Of a DNA stretch of 64,000 nt, positions 21,511 through 33,944 are shown in pieces. The stretch is from the NCBI RefSeq assembly GCF_001640805.2, contig NC_066851.1, positions 4,204,196 to 4,268,195 of the forward strand, read 5' to 3'. Origin of the DNA: Lates calcarifer (Eukaryota > Chordata > Actinopteri > Centropomidae). The notes under the pieces are model-generated. The model did no database searches, was not told where the DNA came from, and saw only the letters and a program-made list of their open reading frames with translations. The stretch's first letter is position 1; each line of letters opens with the position of its first letter. The position numbers and the translations under genes are program-made.

Positions 21511-24478
21511 CAGTTGTTATGCTAAGCTCTTTTAGCTAAGCTATCTTAGCAGTCTTAACAGGGAGCAGACATGAGACTGGTCTCAATTTTCTCATCTAAA
21601 TCTTCTCAAGAAAGCGAATAGGCGTATTTGCTAAAGTGCTACACTATTCCTACAAGCACTGAAGTAGAGGTGATTGATTAATTGATTTTTCAGATGCAAA
21701 CTGAAGGAATGTCTTGTTTTTTTCTTATGGTAATTACTGAGCTTGATGCTAAATATGTCATGTTGCTGGATATTGATTATGTTAAAAGGTTATTTCAATA
21801 TCAGTCAGCATAGTTAAAAAAAAAAAAAAGGTGGCAGCTGGGAGAACTGCTTATTTTTCTGCAGGGCTAAAGTATTGCAACCTGAAACCTGCCCACACAT
21901 GAACACTGCTGGATATGAAGCTGAATCTCTTTTTACAGTAAACAAACACATTTTAACCACTTGATTCTCTTGATGAGACAAACAAATCCTTCACTTGAAT
22001 AGTTTTTTGAACTAAAAGAAAAGCAGCGCCAGGATTGTCGTGAGATGGGAATTAAGGGGGTGGGAGCAACTCATTACGTAGCAACCAAATGTTTTCATGC
22101 TTGTTTGCTGCTGCAGTAGGAGAATACATGGAATTACCTCATCTGACTCAGCTTGAGCTACAACTTGTTTTCATGTCATTGTGCAGGTCCACCAGCTAGA
22201 AAATCTAAAATACATTTTATCACAGGAGATTGCAGTGAAGCAAGGCACGTCATTCTGTAATTTACCCGACAGCTCTGTTTAATCAAGTGACCACAGGCAA
22301 ATAGCCAGGTGAAGACACACATAAAAACCTCTTCTAAGCATACAGTACCTTCCAATCAACACACCCGAGCACACTCTTGACAGTAACTTCACGAGCATTA
22401 AGGTATCAGTTCCTGATACAATGGAAGGAAGTGCGTCACAGACATGCTGTACCTCGAGACAAAGAAGAATGGAACACTGCCCGGGCATAAACAGCAGAGA
22501 GAGAAGGGGAAATGTTGGAGCATGTGGTGGAAGAAGTGAACAAATAACAGGGTCTGAAAAGGCTGCGAGTGGTCGGGGGACTTCTGAGCAGGCACCGAGC
22601 GGTCAACACAGCCACCTGCAGCTCGCAAATAAACAGGACCCCGGCGTTCCTTCCACTTTTACTGGACTGCTTGTTTTTAATGGAAGAAAACAGAAGTCCT
22701 CCCCCTGACCCGATAATAGAAACCGAGGAAAGGAAAATGTTGGCTGCCTGACAAAAAATGGGCTTTATATCTGTGTGCTATTTTGTTTTGGTCTGTCTGT
22801 GTGTTGTTTTCCTCGCTGTTGGCCCGAAACAGTCAAATCAAATAGTGTTTCTGAAAGACGCGTCTCTGTGCAGCCACGGTGTGCACACAATGGGCAAGTT
22901 TATCTCACTCCGTCAACAAGGTTGTCAGTGTAATTTATGAGTATGCTGGTCTGAGAGCAGGCTAAATACTGTGGAGCTTGGAATGTTAATGGGTTTTGGT
23001 TGAGGAACTGAGTTGTCCTGCTGGTGTTTGACCTCAGCTGAAAAACCACCAGCCTCCTTTCTACGGCTGATTGTCAGAACAGAGCTGATATGAAGTTTAA
23101 AAAGGAAACCACCTTTAAATCTTAAAGACGTAATACGTCAGGTTATTGTTTTTCCTCAAAGCCCTTCAGCACTACGATGTTGATGCTGTTTTGTTTTCTG
23201 CACCACACTTCTCAGAACCTGCCAGTGTAGGTGGCGGGGTGACATCATTTTACTTTGGCGTTTTGGCTGATGATGTTTGAGTTTCGTGGCTTTTGATCTG
23301 TTGAGCTAATTAACTAACTACCCATTTTTTCTGGAAGCCTGGAAACACAAACACATCACTTCCTGCACACCAAAAGATTTTTCCCAGGAAGTGGTTAAAG
23401 TGTTAAGAACAAGTCCAAAAATGTGTTTGCACTGAAGGTTGAATCATGCTGTTACTGTAAAGACAACAGACTCACCTTTCTGGAACAAATAAGTGGATTT
23501 AAGTTACCGTGTATAATCCATACTGCTACTGAGTCTCCTGATCGAGCAGAGCAATACTGGAAAACTTAAGGAAAGATTAGTGCTGCTGGCCTGTGTTTAG
23601 ATGCAATCTTGTGTTTCTCAGTGTTAACATACAGAATTCCTTGTGTTCAGCCTTATGTGTGCCAAAATCTCACTCAGTCTCTCACATGCCACTCTGAGCC
23701 TTATCTTCTTTGTAATATAATCCGCATTGTTTTAGTTTGATTTATCGGGCCCTCAGTGGAAAATCTGTTGTGGAATCAGATGGGAAGATATCAGTGTGCT
23801 AACTGATTAGCTTTCAGACTGGCCCCACTGCTGCCTCTGTCACATCTTACTACTTATTATATTGCCTAATCAGACACAGAAATATGTTCAATATAGAATC
23901 AAAATGCAACAAAATCAAAGAGCAGACAGAGGGTATAATCAACACTACCTGCAGTCCTAATGACAAACAAAACAAAATTAAATTATTCACTGTGCTCCTC
24001 AGTAATTCAGCATTTTAACTATAGTGAAATTACAGGCTGTGGTCTGTAATAGACATGGACATTCTTCAGGACTGAAGACCATACCAGCACCTACCTGCTC
24101 TCTAGCTTTTAATGGGGCCTTGCTCTCTTTATGGCTTTAGTCTACTTCTTGTCTGTTTTGTTGGCTCCCACACAGATATGTTGGTGTTAACTGAAAATTG
24201 TCCAATTTTCATACAAAAGTCAAATTTCACACTGTGCTGATAAAATGCAGCATAAGGAAAAGCAGCAGAAATACAGATAGGATTGAAATTACAGGTGGAC
24301 CGGTGAGTTCACTGAAAAACAGTAGGTCAAGTCAATTTCATAACAGAAGTTATCTCAGGGCATTTTCCATATAAAGCAGGTCCAGACTGTACTCTTTACG
24401 ATATTATTTACAGAGACCCATGAGGAAACACTTGGCGACAGTTGCAATTTCCTTTGAACAGCCTTGGCCTGTTGGGTT

Positions 24479-24481
<3 letters not shown>

Positions 24482-24528
<47 letters not shown>
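24482..24528. repeat. (AG)n microsatellite
   Basis: About 22 uninterrupted AG units inside the interspersed repeat copy. Confidence 0.92.
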
Positions 24529-24531
<3 letters not shown>

Positions 24532-24618
24532 GAGGAAAGAGAACAAAGAGAACATAACACAATGTGTGTTCCACATAGAAATGAACAACAACAACAACAG
24601 TCGATGATAGTCATAATA

Positions 24619-24620
24619 AC

Positions 24621-24656
<36 letters not shown>
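24619..24656. repeat. (AAT)n microsatellite
   Basis: About 12 AAT units, 90 bases after the AG run. Tri- and dinucleotide runs this close make the locus prone to length change. Confidence 0.92.
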
Positions 24657-24658
<2 letters not shown>

Positions 24659-25674
24659 CAGTAGCAGTGGGTGTTAAGTTGGATTATGGGGGCAGTAGGT
24701 TGCTTGTGATCACAGATCCAGAGGAAATACCTGCAGAAAGCGACAGGGAAAGGGAGAGAGACGAAAAAACACAAAACTACCAGAGAGAGAGGAAGAGGAG
24801 TTAGTGACATACATGAATGCATCATGGGAAGTTCCCTGGTAGTCTACAGACCTATAGCAGCATAACAAAGGGATGGTTCAAGCCTGAGCCCGCCCTAACT
24901 ATAAGCTTTATCACAAAGGTACATTTTAAGTCCATTCTTAAATGTGGAGAGACTGTCCACCTCCCGGACTCAAATTGGAAGAAGGGTCCACTGGAGGGGA
25001 GCCTGACAGCTGAAGACTCTACTTATGGAGACTCCAGGAACCACAAGTAAGCCTGCATTCTGGGAGCGCACTGTTCTAGTGGGATAATAGGGTACAGTGA
25101 GCTCTTTGATATGATGGTGCCAGACCATTAAGGGCTTTGTAGGAGAGGAGAGGAGAGGAGGAGAGGAAAGAGGGGTTTTAAATTCTATTCTGGATTTTAC
25201 AGGGAGACAGTGCAGAGGAGTTAATATGGGAGAAATACTGTATGATCTCTTTTCCAAGTTCTTGTCAGTACACATGCAGCAGTATTCTGGATCAGCTGGA
25301 GAGTCTTTAGAGACTTGTTGGGGCAGCCGGATAATAAGGAATTGCAGTAATCCAGCATAGAAATAATAAATGCTTGGAATAGTTTTTCAGTATGTTTTGA
25401 AGACAGGATGTATCTGATTTGTTACATAAATAAAAAAGGCAGTACTTGAAGTTTGTTTCATGTGGGAGTTAAGGGAAATATCCTGATCAAAGATAGCTCT
25501 GAGATTCTTTACAGTGGTGCTGGAGGCCAAGGCAATGTCATCTAGACCAAGCAGGTAACTGTGGGGCTGTTCATTACTGGTGTGAGGGAGATATACATGC
25601 TCCAGACAGGATTAAAATCACTGACCACCACAGCTAAAAATAAATGACTTAATGAATACTGAGACCTATTCAGG

Positions 25675-25960
25675 TCATCAGTCTACAGCCATGCTAGTGA
25701 CTCTGGAAGGTTTACTGAGACAGAGCTGTGCTTTCAGCTAACTGCTAACATGAAAACAGTGAAAGTCCTGATTTAGCAGGTAACATTTACCATCTGAGCT
25801 TATCCTATTAGCACGCTAATATTTGCTAATCAGCACAAACACAATGTACAGACATGACAGGGATGTAATTAGTTTTGCAGGTATCTGGTCAAAAACCGAA
25901 ATATTTGAGCAATTGAACATTTTGACATGATGGGTCAAACTAAGTGGGACATGAACAGTC
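25675..25960 (-). repeat. Copy of a fish repeat with 'gctaac/ctgctaacat' words
   Basis: Read on the minus strand it carries the familiar series of gttagc and agcaccg-like words and ends with the aatatctcaa-type tail. The same family is in the opposite orientation at 58045-58165 and, as a different segment, at 32735-32850. Confidence 0.45.
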
Positions 25961-28900
25961 AGGGGAACAGCAAAGTCAAACTCTGGACACATTTAAAATA
26001 AATGTAACATAGCTTCTTCTTAGATGAACACTCAAAGATAAATATTGTGTAGCATGACTTTACAATGATGGAACCTACAGTGTGTATAATTTTAAACTGC
26101 ACTGACCTGAGCCTGGTGTTTACAGAACAAGTGTGAATTCAGGCTAATGCAGACTTCAATATGTTGGATACAACATTGATTGTTTCTTTTCCTGAAGCTT
26201 CTTTGAAACAGAGTTGACCTAACATTTCAGTTTTTTGGACTGCACTATGGTGGATGAGGATTGGAGAAAAGCATGGCCACAGAGTCAGTGACATTACCAA
26301 TGGGTTTCTGAAGGGATGTTTTGAAGCTTGCTGGCATCTTGTCAGCAGTTTGGAGTGAACACAGAGACACCTGTCAATCAAGAAATACATGTGAAACATA
26401 CTGTACCTCTCTGAAAGCTTTCATATCTTAACAAAACAATCTGCTACAAAGACATAAAGAAAGTGAAGTCATCAATTGAGACTCTGCCATCTTGTGTAAA
26501 AGCAACCATTAATCAAACAGAAATATGGAATTACATGGAAGAAAGGGAAGGAAGGAGGTGGGGGTGGTGGGTGATCTTCTTCTTGGGGTCGACTCCTCCG
26601 GTGCGTCCATTCCTTCCGACTCGATGGAGGCTTAATGTGAGTGTGGAAAAGTGGAAAATTTAATTAGGCTGCCAAGGGGGGTTTGTGTCACTTGGCACGA
26701 GCCATCCCCCACCCTCCCACTATCACCATCAGCACACCCCCCCTCCATTCCCTCCTCCTCCTACCCTCACTCACCCTTTGCTCTTATCTCATTTGTTGCA
26801 ACAACCTCAGCATTTGTACCTCTTTTTGTATTTGTACTCATAAACCCTCAGGGCTGTGACCCACTGGGCTAAAGGAGCAGATAGAGGTCAACAGTTTACA
26901 GCTGCACAGACACTGTGAAGTGGGTGAGACCTGATGAGGTGGAGCTGCCACTGAGCACTGATGTGTGGATACACTCAAGCAGTGTGGCTGCTGCATGTGG
27001 AGCAGTGCAAACACACTGATTGACATTTTTATTTTGCTACTCATGTCACATTTTATGGCCTTATTTTAATGCTTCATTATAGATATCTGCTCATATGTAG
27101 GTTTTTGGATGTGGGTTTGTATCCAATCACAGTGGCTAACCCACATGTGACACTGACAAGATGTGACACCAGTGTCGAAAGATGTAAGCACATAGTTACA
27201 AGAGGACAAGATGTGGTTTTGTGTCTGGTGTTCTCTCACTTGTGTGGCTTCACATTTCATCTTCCCAAATTTAAAGCTGAACATTTAGCTTCATTTCCTT
27301 ACATGTGCATTCTTGTTCAAGATGGTGTCTCAGGCATGGTGGGTCCAAAGTTTACTGTGGCCTTTTCCCACCATTATCTGTGCATTGTGTGTGCGCTGTT
27401 ACCTCCAAAGTTCCATTGCATTCAATGTGCAAAGCAGCACTCCTACACTGGAAATAATTCTACCTTGCCCCAGTGTGTCCATTTGTTTTTGGCAAGTTGA
27501 GTAAACTTTATTTGACTATATACATCACATTAGTATAATATCATCTGTCTAAAACTAGAAATTGATACAAAAAGGTGATAAAATTAACTAGTCATGCAGG
27601 ACCCATGTTAGCTGATATTGTACTTTACTGGTACAAAGTCCCTAGGAAATTTGCAGTCAGTCAAAAATACTAAAACACTGATCCAAGTTAACCTGGGATT
27701 CTTTCAAGGCAGCTGCCATCTTAGCCTGCTTTTCAGGATTGAGTTGCACAAGCTATTTGTAAATCCATCTCTAAGTTTGCATGTAAAATCCTTCAATTCT
27801 TAATACTTCTAGTAAGACTTCATTTACGTAATGTGTAAATACAAAGCTAAGAAATCTCTGTAGCACTATCCAGTCAATAATGAGTGGGAAATACATGATT
27901 ATGCTAACATGTCCAACGTTATTCTGTCATTTAGTCAGAATGATTCTAATTTGAGGTACACTGTTCTTTTGGTAACATGATGCAAAATCTTAGTTTACAT
28001 CAATAGTTGCATATAATCTCTTTTACTCTGAAATCTAAAAGCTCATATATTAGCAAGCTAAAGCTAGTCTTGTGAGTTAGCTCAGTTAACTATGGTACGT
28101 TAGTTACACCTGGCAGTTAGTTTATGCAAATATTTAGTGATGACCTATCTCTTTGAAAGGAACTAGTTTGTGTGGTCTATCCTGGTTTAATTTCAGTGAT
28201 GTGTGAATTTCCACTTAAATACTTTCATTATAACAGGGTCAAGTTTAAACGGCTGGTACAACTGAAGACAGATGCTGTAGAGTTGACAGCAATATCACAT
28301 TTTGATTAGATGAAGCTCACATGCTTCCCTAACCATTACTGCAGTTGTGGATGAGGTAATGATCTGAATAGAGATGTTTTTGCCATTCAAAATCTGTGAT
28401 CTCTAATTGTGAAGTACAAGTTCAGACTCAATGAGCTTTAAAAAAGATTATGTTCAGCTCCATAAATAGTGTGTAGTTTGCAAAAATATCATTTAAAGAC
28501 GTTTATGGTATGTATAAAACAATTACTCTTAATTTCACACAGACCATGTGCAGACATAACATTCAAACCGCAAGTTGACATGATACTGAACTGATGCCCA
28601 GGCTACACTTCATCACGTGGCTGCTTCACATCGGCTCAGCCTCAAAAGAAAACTTTCCCTCGACTCGTCAGGAAACATGCTCGTCCCTTGTGCACTCTTC
28701 AAACTATCTAACGCGTGGATATGTATTTTTCGGATGGGGAGAAAGCGAAGTGAGGGGAAGTGGGAAGGGGTGGTGGTGGTGGTGGTGGTGGAGGGATGAT
28801 AGAGTCTTGTCACATTACATGTACCTGTCTGCGCATGTCTTCACTCGCAGCTGTCATCTCACCTGACAGGTCTATCAGTGTCCACGGCTGATCAGAACGC

Positions 28901-31289
28901 GTCCCTCAGCCTGACAGGCTGAACCGACAGCACGGCAATCCAGACTGACAGCTCCTCAGGTAGCTGGTGGAGAGATGGAGGGATTGGGGGGGGGGCAGAG
29001 AGGGAGGAATCTGGGGATGAGAGGCAGGAGGAAGGCCACTGAGGAGTAAAAGAACACACACATACAACAAGAGGAATAAATTAAGTAAAGTATGTCAGTA
29101 AACACTCAGGAATAATTCACTCAGCATGACTGATCTTATTGCTGCTCTCCCTAAATTTAACAACACCACCTCATAATAAAGTGATTCTGAGATAATGCTT
29201 TGTAAATGAGTGATTGTTGCCAAACATTACCTTTAAAACCTGCATTAAAGCTGTGAATCGTCTTTCTGCTGAGGAAACACGGGGTGCCAGTTTGAGTATT
29301 TTTAAGCAAATTGAGTCTCATCTTTTACAACAATCAGGAACACTGAATCAAGGCCAAACTGCTTTGCTTAGACAGAGAGCTGTATTCCAGAGAGAAAACA
29401 CCTGCGGGATGTGTTCTGGTTAACCCATGAAGGGTTTAAATCAAGTGTCTATGATCACACCCAGGGGAAAATGAGGATGGAACCCCCCCCCCCCGCACTT
29501 TCTGCTCTTCGACAAAAAAATCTTGTCTTTATCTTGTCAAAAGCCATCGAAAACAAGCCCATCCAGAACGCCTCGACAACACGAGGACGAGACAAAACGG
29601 GAAAAACCTACAAGCTTCCAGAGCGAACACTCATTTGATCAGCTTAGCTACGCTCTCCTGGCTTCAGAGTGTACGAGGAGTAATTAGCAATTAACAATCA
29701 GGGTTTAACTAGATCCAGTTATTATCTGTAAGCAGGGTGGGGGGCTGGGGGGTGGGGGGTATCTGCTGCTTTGACTTGGGAGTGCATTAGAATTCCCGTG
29801 TTACTCGAGTTTGATAAAAAAAAAAAAAAAAAAAAAAAAGAAGAGTGAGGGACCCGAGCAGTAATTCTCTCATTTTCACGACATCTCTGGGCAATTTTTT
29901 TTTCTCAAATTCCCAGATCAAACAGGCTGTAACAAAAGGCCCCAAATCCCCCCTCCGCTCTCCTCCTCCTGCTCTCTCTTTCCAAAATTAGTTAAGCCTC
30001 TCAGCTCCATCATCCTCAACATGGCTCGCATCAACAACCCTACGCTGCATCGCAAATGCTGCATAGCCTCTGAAATCCACCCCTCCTAACACACACACAC
30101 ACACACACACAGTCCTCTTCAGCCCCATTCCTCCAAACACGCTGAAGATGGAGGGTGGGTGGGGGTGGGTGGGGGGCTCTCCATATGTCACTCTGAATTT
30201 GTACTTACAGAAAAAAAAAAAAAACACAAAGTACCCCACAGTCAGAGTTTGTGATTTCACCCCCTCCTCCTTCCTCTTTCACTTGGCTAACTGTTTGTCT
30301 TTTGTCTTTTTTTTTTCTGGGGGAATATGTTAAATCAAAAGGCTGCCGTACAAAAAAATAACGATGAAAAAAAAGAATCAGGCGAGGCTGACAGATTGGG
30401 CAATTTGGACACAGTGACAGGAGAATAAAGTAAACAGTCTAGAATGAGGCAGCTGTCCGCCTTTACCGCTCTCTGACATATTCAGGCCTTTTGGATACTC
30501 GTTTCCCTCCGATTACCTCATCCGCTGCCCTGGCTGTTTACCATCTCAGTTCACAAGGTGATGATTCAGGATTTTCAATCACTCTCACACACTTTTCCTC
30601 CTTTTCTGTTATCGTCTCTATATACACACTCCCCGTGTCTGCGCCTGCAAATTTTGTCCACTTTCGACAAACTTTTCTACTCTTCAAAAGTTTCTGGCGA
30701 CTAGCCCGACTTCTGAGGTGAAGCGGGGTGAGTGATGCCAAGCGCTAACTCCGGGTTATTGCCCAGGAAGGTGCTCGTTGCTCAGCTTTAAGTGATCCTG
30801 TTTCACACACTTGTCAGTTCTCCGGGCTGGCAGGTCCTTACTGCCTCCGAGCTAGCTGCTTATAGGGTTGTCACCAGAGCAGTTAATGTTAATCTAATGC
30901 TAATATTCATGTTTGCCAGCTCTCTTGAACTAAGGACACCTGCTTCTGGAGCAGACAGGCCTCCTTTAGCATCAAGTTCATGCCCTCCATTGCATACTCA
31001 TTACTCCCTTAGCTTGTGTTAAGTTAGCCGTCCCACCACCAGCAAGTCTAGGGTAGAGATGGAATTGTTATCACCTCAAGCTGTGCGATGGAGTAAAAAT
31101 AACGCTAAAACACAACTCAATTGTCCAGTTGTCCTCTGAGGGATAATGACCATTGCATCTTCAATCGCCCCTCAAATCAAGTCCCAGTCCAGCAAAGCGT
31201 AAACTCAACCGGACTACAACAAAAAAAAAAAAAAAGAAAAAAAAAGAAAAGAAAGAAAAATGGAAAAAAACCACTCTCATCAATTTAAT

Positions 31290-31410
31290 CATCCCCCGTC
31301 CACAGATTCCAAGCTAATTATTCCAGCCTTTAATTATTCCATCCGACTGCTGTTGAGATCTCTTAAAGACGGCTGGATTAGTGGATTTGGAGTATTAGCT
31401 TGGAGGGTTG
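31290..31410. promoter_or_regulatory. Candidate homeodomain-rich enhancer segment
   Basis: The decamer TAATTATTCC occurs exactly twice, at 31315-31324 and 31331-31340. A TTTAATC lies before them and a GGATTA (bicoid/OTX-type) follows at 31375. The stretch is free of repeats. It is a candidate by composition only; conservation was not tested. Confidence 0.3.
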
Positions 31411-32164
31411 GCAGACCTCTGCACTGTGATTCAGGGGGCTGAGAAACGCATCTTCAAAAGGTACCTTGAGCAGCACCTTCACAGGATCATTACACTGGAT
31501 AAATCCATGTTAAGTTGCTTAAAAGCGTGTAAAGGTGAGCCACGTTTAGGCACACACACTTTTGAGGGAGGAGGCTAACGAAATGTGACTTAATCGTTGC
31601 AACTGTGACACACTTTAAACCACTTTGGAAGGAATTGTTTACAAGTTACTTAAAGGGATTATGCCAACTTGGGTCAACATCAAAGACAGAGGAAAACTTC
31701 AGGATCGAATACAGTTTTCCAGATTGACAATCTAAGTTGGCACACTCTACACACTGCAATGTCATGGTCTGCATTGAGTGGAATAATGTAAGCCACACTT
31801 TAAGCTAATGATTCAGTTACTCTTTTGTGTTTCAGCTAATGTAAACCATCAATTCAGATTTAACAAGTTCAGATTCACACACATCAACGCTGAGATTCAC
31901 CGCTATTGAAAATCAATTGGTACCTTTTGAGTGCAAAGTTGCGAGGTCTAGAGTTGACTGTCAAGTAAAACTATTCTTTGCTCATGCTTATTAAAGATGC
32001 TACCCATCATCCTTCTACCCCTCCTTTGAACTCCTTCCCTCTCAAACATCCCCCTAGCTCTCCAAAATGAGAGCAGCTCGTCCCGCGGCTGACAACAGAG
32101 ATGTTTTGAAAGCAGGTCGGGAAAGGTTAGAGCAAGAAACATGGAGCGGGGCAGTGAAAAAGAC

Positions 32165-32345
32165 AAAAAGAATCTTGCTTTTTAATTATTTTATTAAGAG
32201 CCTTGATGCTATTAAATGCCCCAGATACATTCACCCTATAGTTCTCAATTAGACTTGACAGTTGCTGCATTACCAACAATAAATATAGCAAAGGGCTGCG
32301 CCTTAGGCCAGGAAGGACCCCTAACTATGACCCTCATATTTAATG
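32165..32345. promoter_or_regulatory. Candidate conserved noncoding segment
   Basis: Non-repetitive AT-rich text with TTAATTA, TATTAAATG, CAATTAGAC and TATTTAATG words, flanked by microsatellite DNA. It looks like a vertebrate enhancer of the homeobox-target kind. Composition is the only evidence. Confidence 0.25.
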
Positions 32346-32591
32346 ATGAAAACAAGCAAGCACACACACTGCCTCGCTCAAGCACATGCATGTGAACATC
32401 CATGCATGTGCATGTGCACACACACACACACACACAAACGCATCCTCTCTGTGCTGTGGCTTCATAATACACAAGCACATCAGGGTCCTTCAAAAACACT
32501 ACTTTACCAATTCACATCATCACTACGGATTAGAAACGCATTTTAGATAGTATACACAAATGGAGGGCAGAGCTTTTTTTTTTTTTAAAGC

Positions 32592-33880
32592 TTTATTATT
32601 AGAATATTTTATGTTATTTTAAAAAATGTAAACAAAATAATTCACTTGTCTTTGAATTGTCTTTGCCTTTTTTCCCCAGAAACATCCATTTCTGTTTATG
32701 TGTTTTCATGGTTTGTCAGTTGGTTGGTGTAGACGTTTGGTTGCTGAAGGCTGAAATATCTCAACAACTATTTGATTGACTGCCATTAAATTTCATACAG
32801 ACGTTCATGGTTCCCAGATGATCAATCCTGATGATGTTTTTTATTCTGTGATATATTTAAAGAGTCTGTTTCTAGACATTCTTTAGAAATGATCTTTATC
32901 TTTAATTCCCAGACAATTCTGAGTTTGTGTTAAATGTCAGGACAAGTATTTCAATGTTATTAAACCACTGACATTTTCCCAACAGGAGTTTCCTAATAAT
33001 ACACAGGCAAACAAAACGACGACACACTGTCAGAGGAGACACACTTCTTTACTGGACAGAAATTCTGACAAAACATATTATTTTACAGTACTGTCAACAT
33101 GTCAGTAAAGACTGGCTTCGGGCAGTCAAATAAAGCATACAGCATTTTAACAATTAAAAGGCAAGTTGGAGATCATTTTAACATTAACAGTGGAGCCAAA
33201 CCTCACAAATCATGTGACTGACAAAAGCAAACAAATAATAAACAAAGGTATTATGCGTCCTCCCTACAGCTCTTTGTGTAGTTAATAGTTTACATATTGT
33301 TTACATATCAGCAAATATCTTTCTCGTAGCACAGCACCTGTGGATGGAGTGTTGTGTGTCCAAACCTTTGTGGTGTAACTGCTTGAAGCCAGGCTGTCAT
33401 TGGCGCAACACAATAAAACAACACTATTTACTGTTAGGTTGAACAGACACATTGTACAGTACAGGCTGTCAAATTAACTTCCTGTCAGAGGTTGGAGTTC
33501 TTCTTTTCAAAAATAAAGGCATTTTTACTGTGCTAGAAATAGTGATAATCATTACAGCCAGTTTTTAGCTGTGGCATGTTGCAGTGCGTGGATGACTAAA
33601 CTTCTTCAGCAAAGTGGCTTCTCTCTACAAGTACAATAAAAAGTAAAGGTATTGACTAAGAGGCAACGACATCAAGGCCAAACAACGTGGAATTCATAAG
33701 AGTCTGTGTGCAAATAAGCACACTGTCATTCTCACTGTACTGTTCATTTGTGAAATGTACTGTACTGCATACACTGTCTGTGCATACTCGTATACAGGTA
33801 CACAATGGCATACACAAACACATGCTTGCATATACACTCCCACAGGCAACTCTCCAGGCATGTCATTAAGCTAGAGAGCA
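32592..33880 (-). other. babam2: Possible babam2 3'UTR
   Basis: It lies downstream of the babam2 stop on the minus strand. The first canonical minus-strand AATAAA is at 32592-32597. A fish repeat fragment at 32735-32850 sits inside. Noncanonical signals nearer the stop cannot be excluded, so the 3' end is uncertain. Confidence 0.3.
32735..32850 (+). repeat. Fish repeat fragment ('atctcaacaactatttgat')
   Basis: The words aaatatctcaacaacta, gccattaaatttcatacaga and gatcaatcctgatgatg, in this order, are a repeat segment common in perch-like fish. It belongs to the same family as 25675-25960 and 58045-58165. Confidence 0.55.
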
Positions 33881-33944
33881 CTAGAGTTTCCCGTTGGCAA
33901 AGGCTCCCTCTTGGAATTGAGGGATGAAGCTCTTGAAGTACGCC
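33881..33944 (-). CDS. babam2: babam2 last exon: C-terminus and stop
   Basis: It encodes [20 protein letters not shown] and TAG. Human ends [20 protein letters not shown], so the C-terminus is intact. The first G completes the Lys codon from the previous exon. The acceptor follows an exceptionally long pyrimidine tract (33947-34070). Confidence 0.96.

Larger units (their letters stand above)
24327..25640. repeat. Teleost interspersed repeat copy with nested microsatellites
   Basis: The start (acagaagttatctcaggg, gcaggtccagactgtactc, cacttggcgacagttgc) is a familiar fish repeat head. From about 24817 to 25640 the text is another familiar part, including ccagaccattaagggctttg, cagcagtattctggatcagc and ttgcagtaatccagcatag. 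Between them lie (GA)n at 24482-24528 and (AAT)n at 24619-24656. A shorter head copy is at 41927-42050. It has no protein-coding capacity. Confidence 0.6.
25961..32734. other. Intergenic, mostly repeat-poor stretch
   Basis: No exon is supportable. The interval contains simple repeats (a GGT run near 28770-28792, poly-A at 29818-29839, AC at 30090-30111, an A-rich run at 31219-31260, CA at 32417-32435). It also has several TAAT-rich, non-repetitive segments that resemble vertebrate conserved noncoding elements; the best are listed separately. Confidence 0.5.

Noticed and set aside
24355..24825. 156-codon minus-strand open frame
   Set aside because: It spans AG and AAT microsatellites inside an interspersed repeat.
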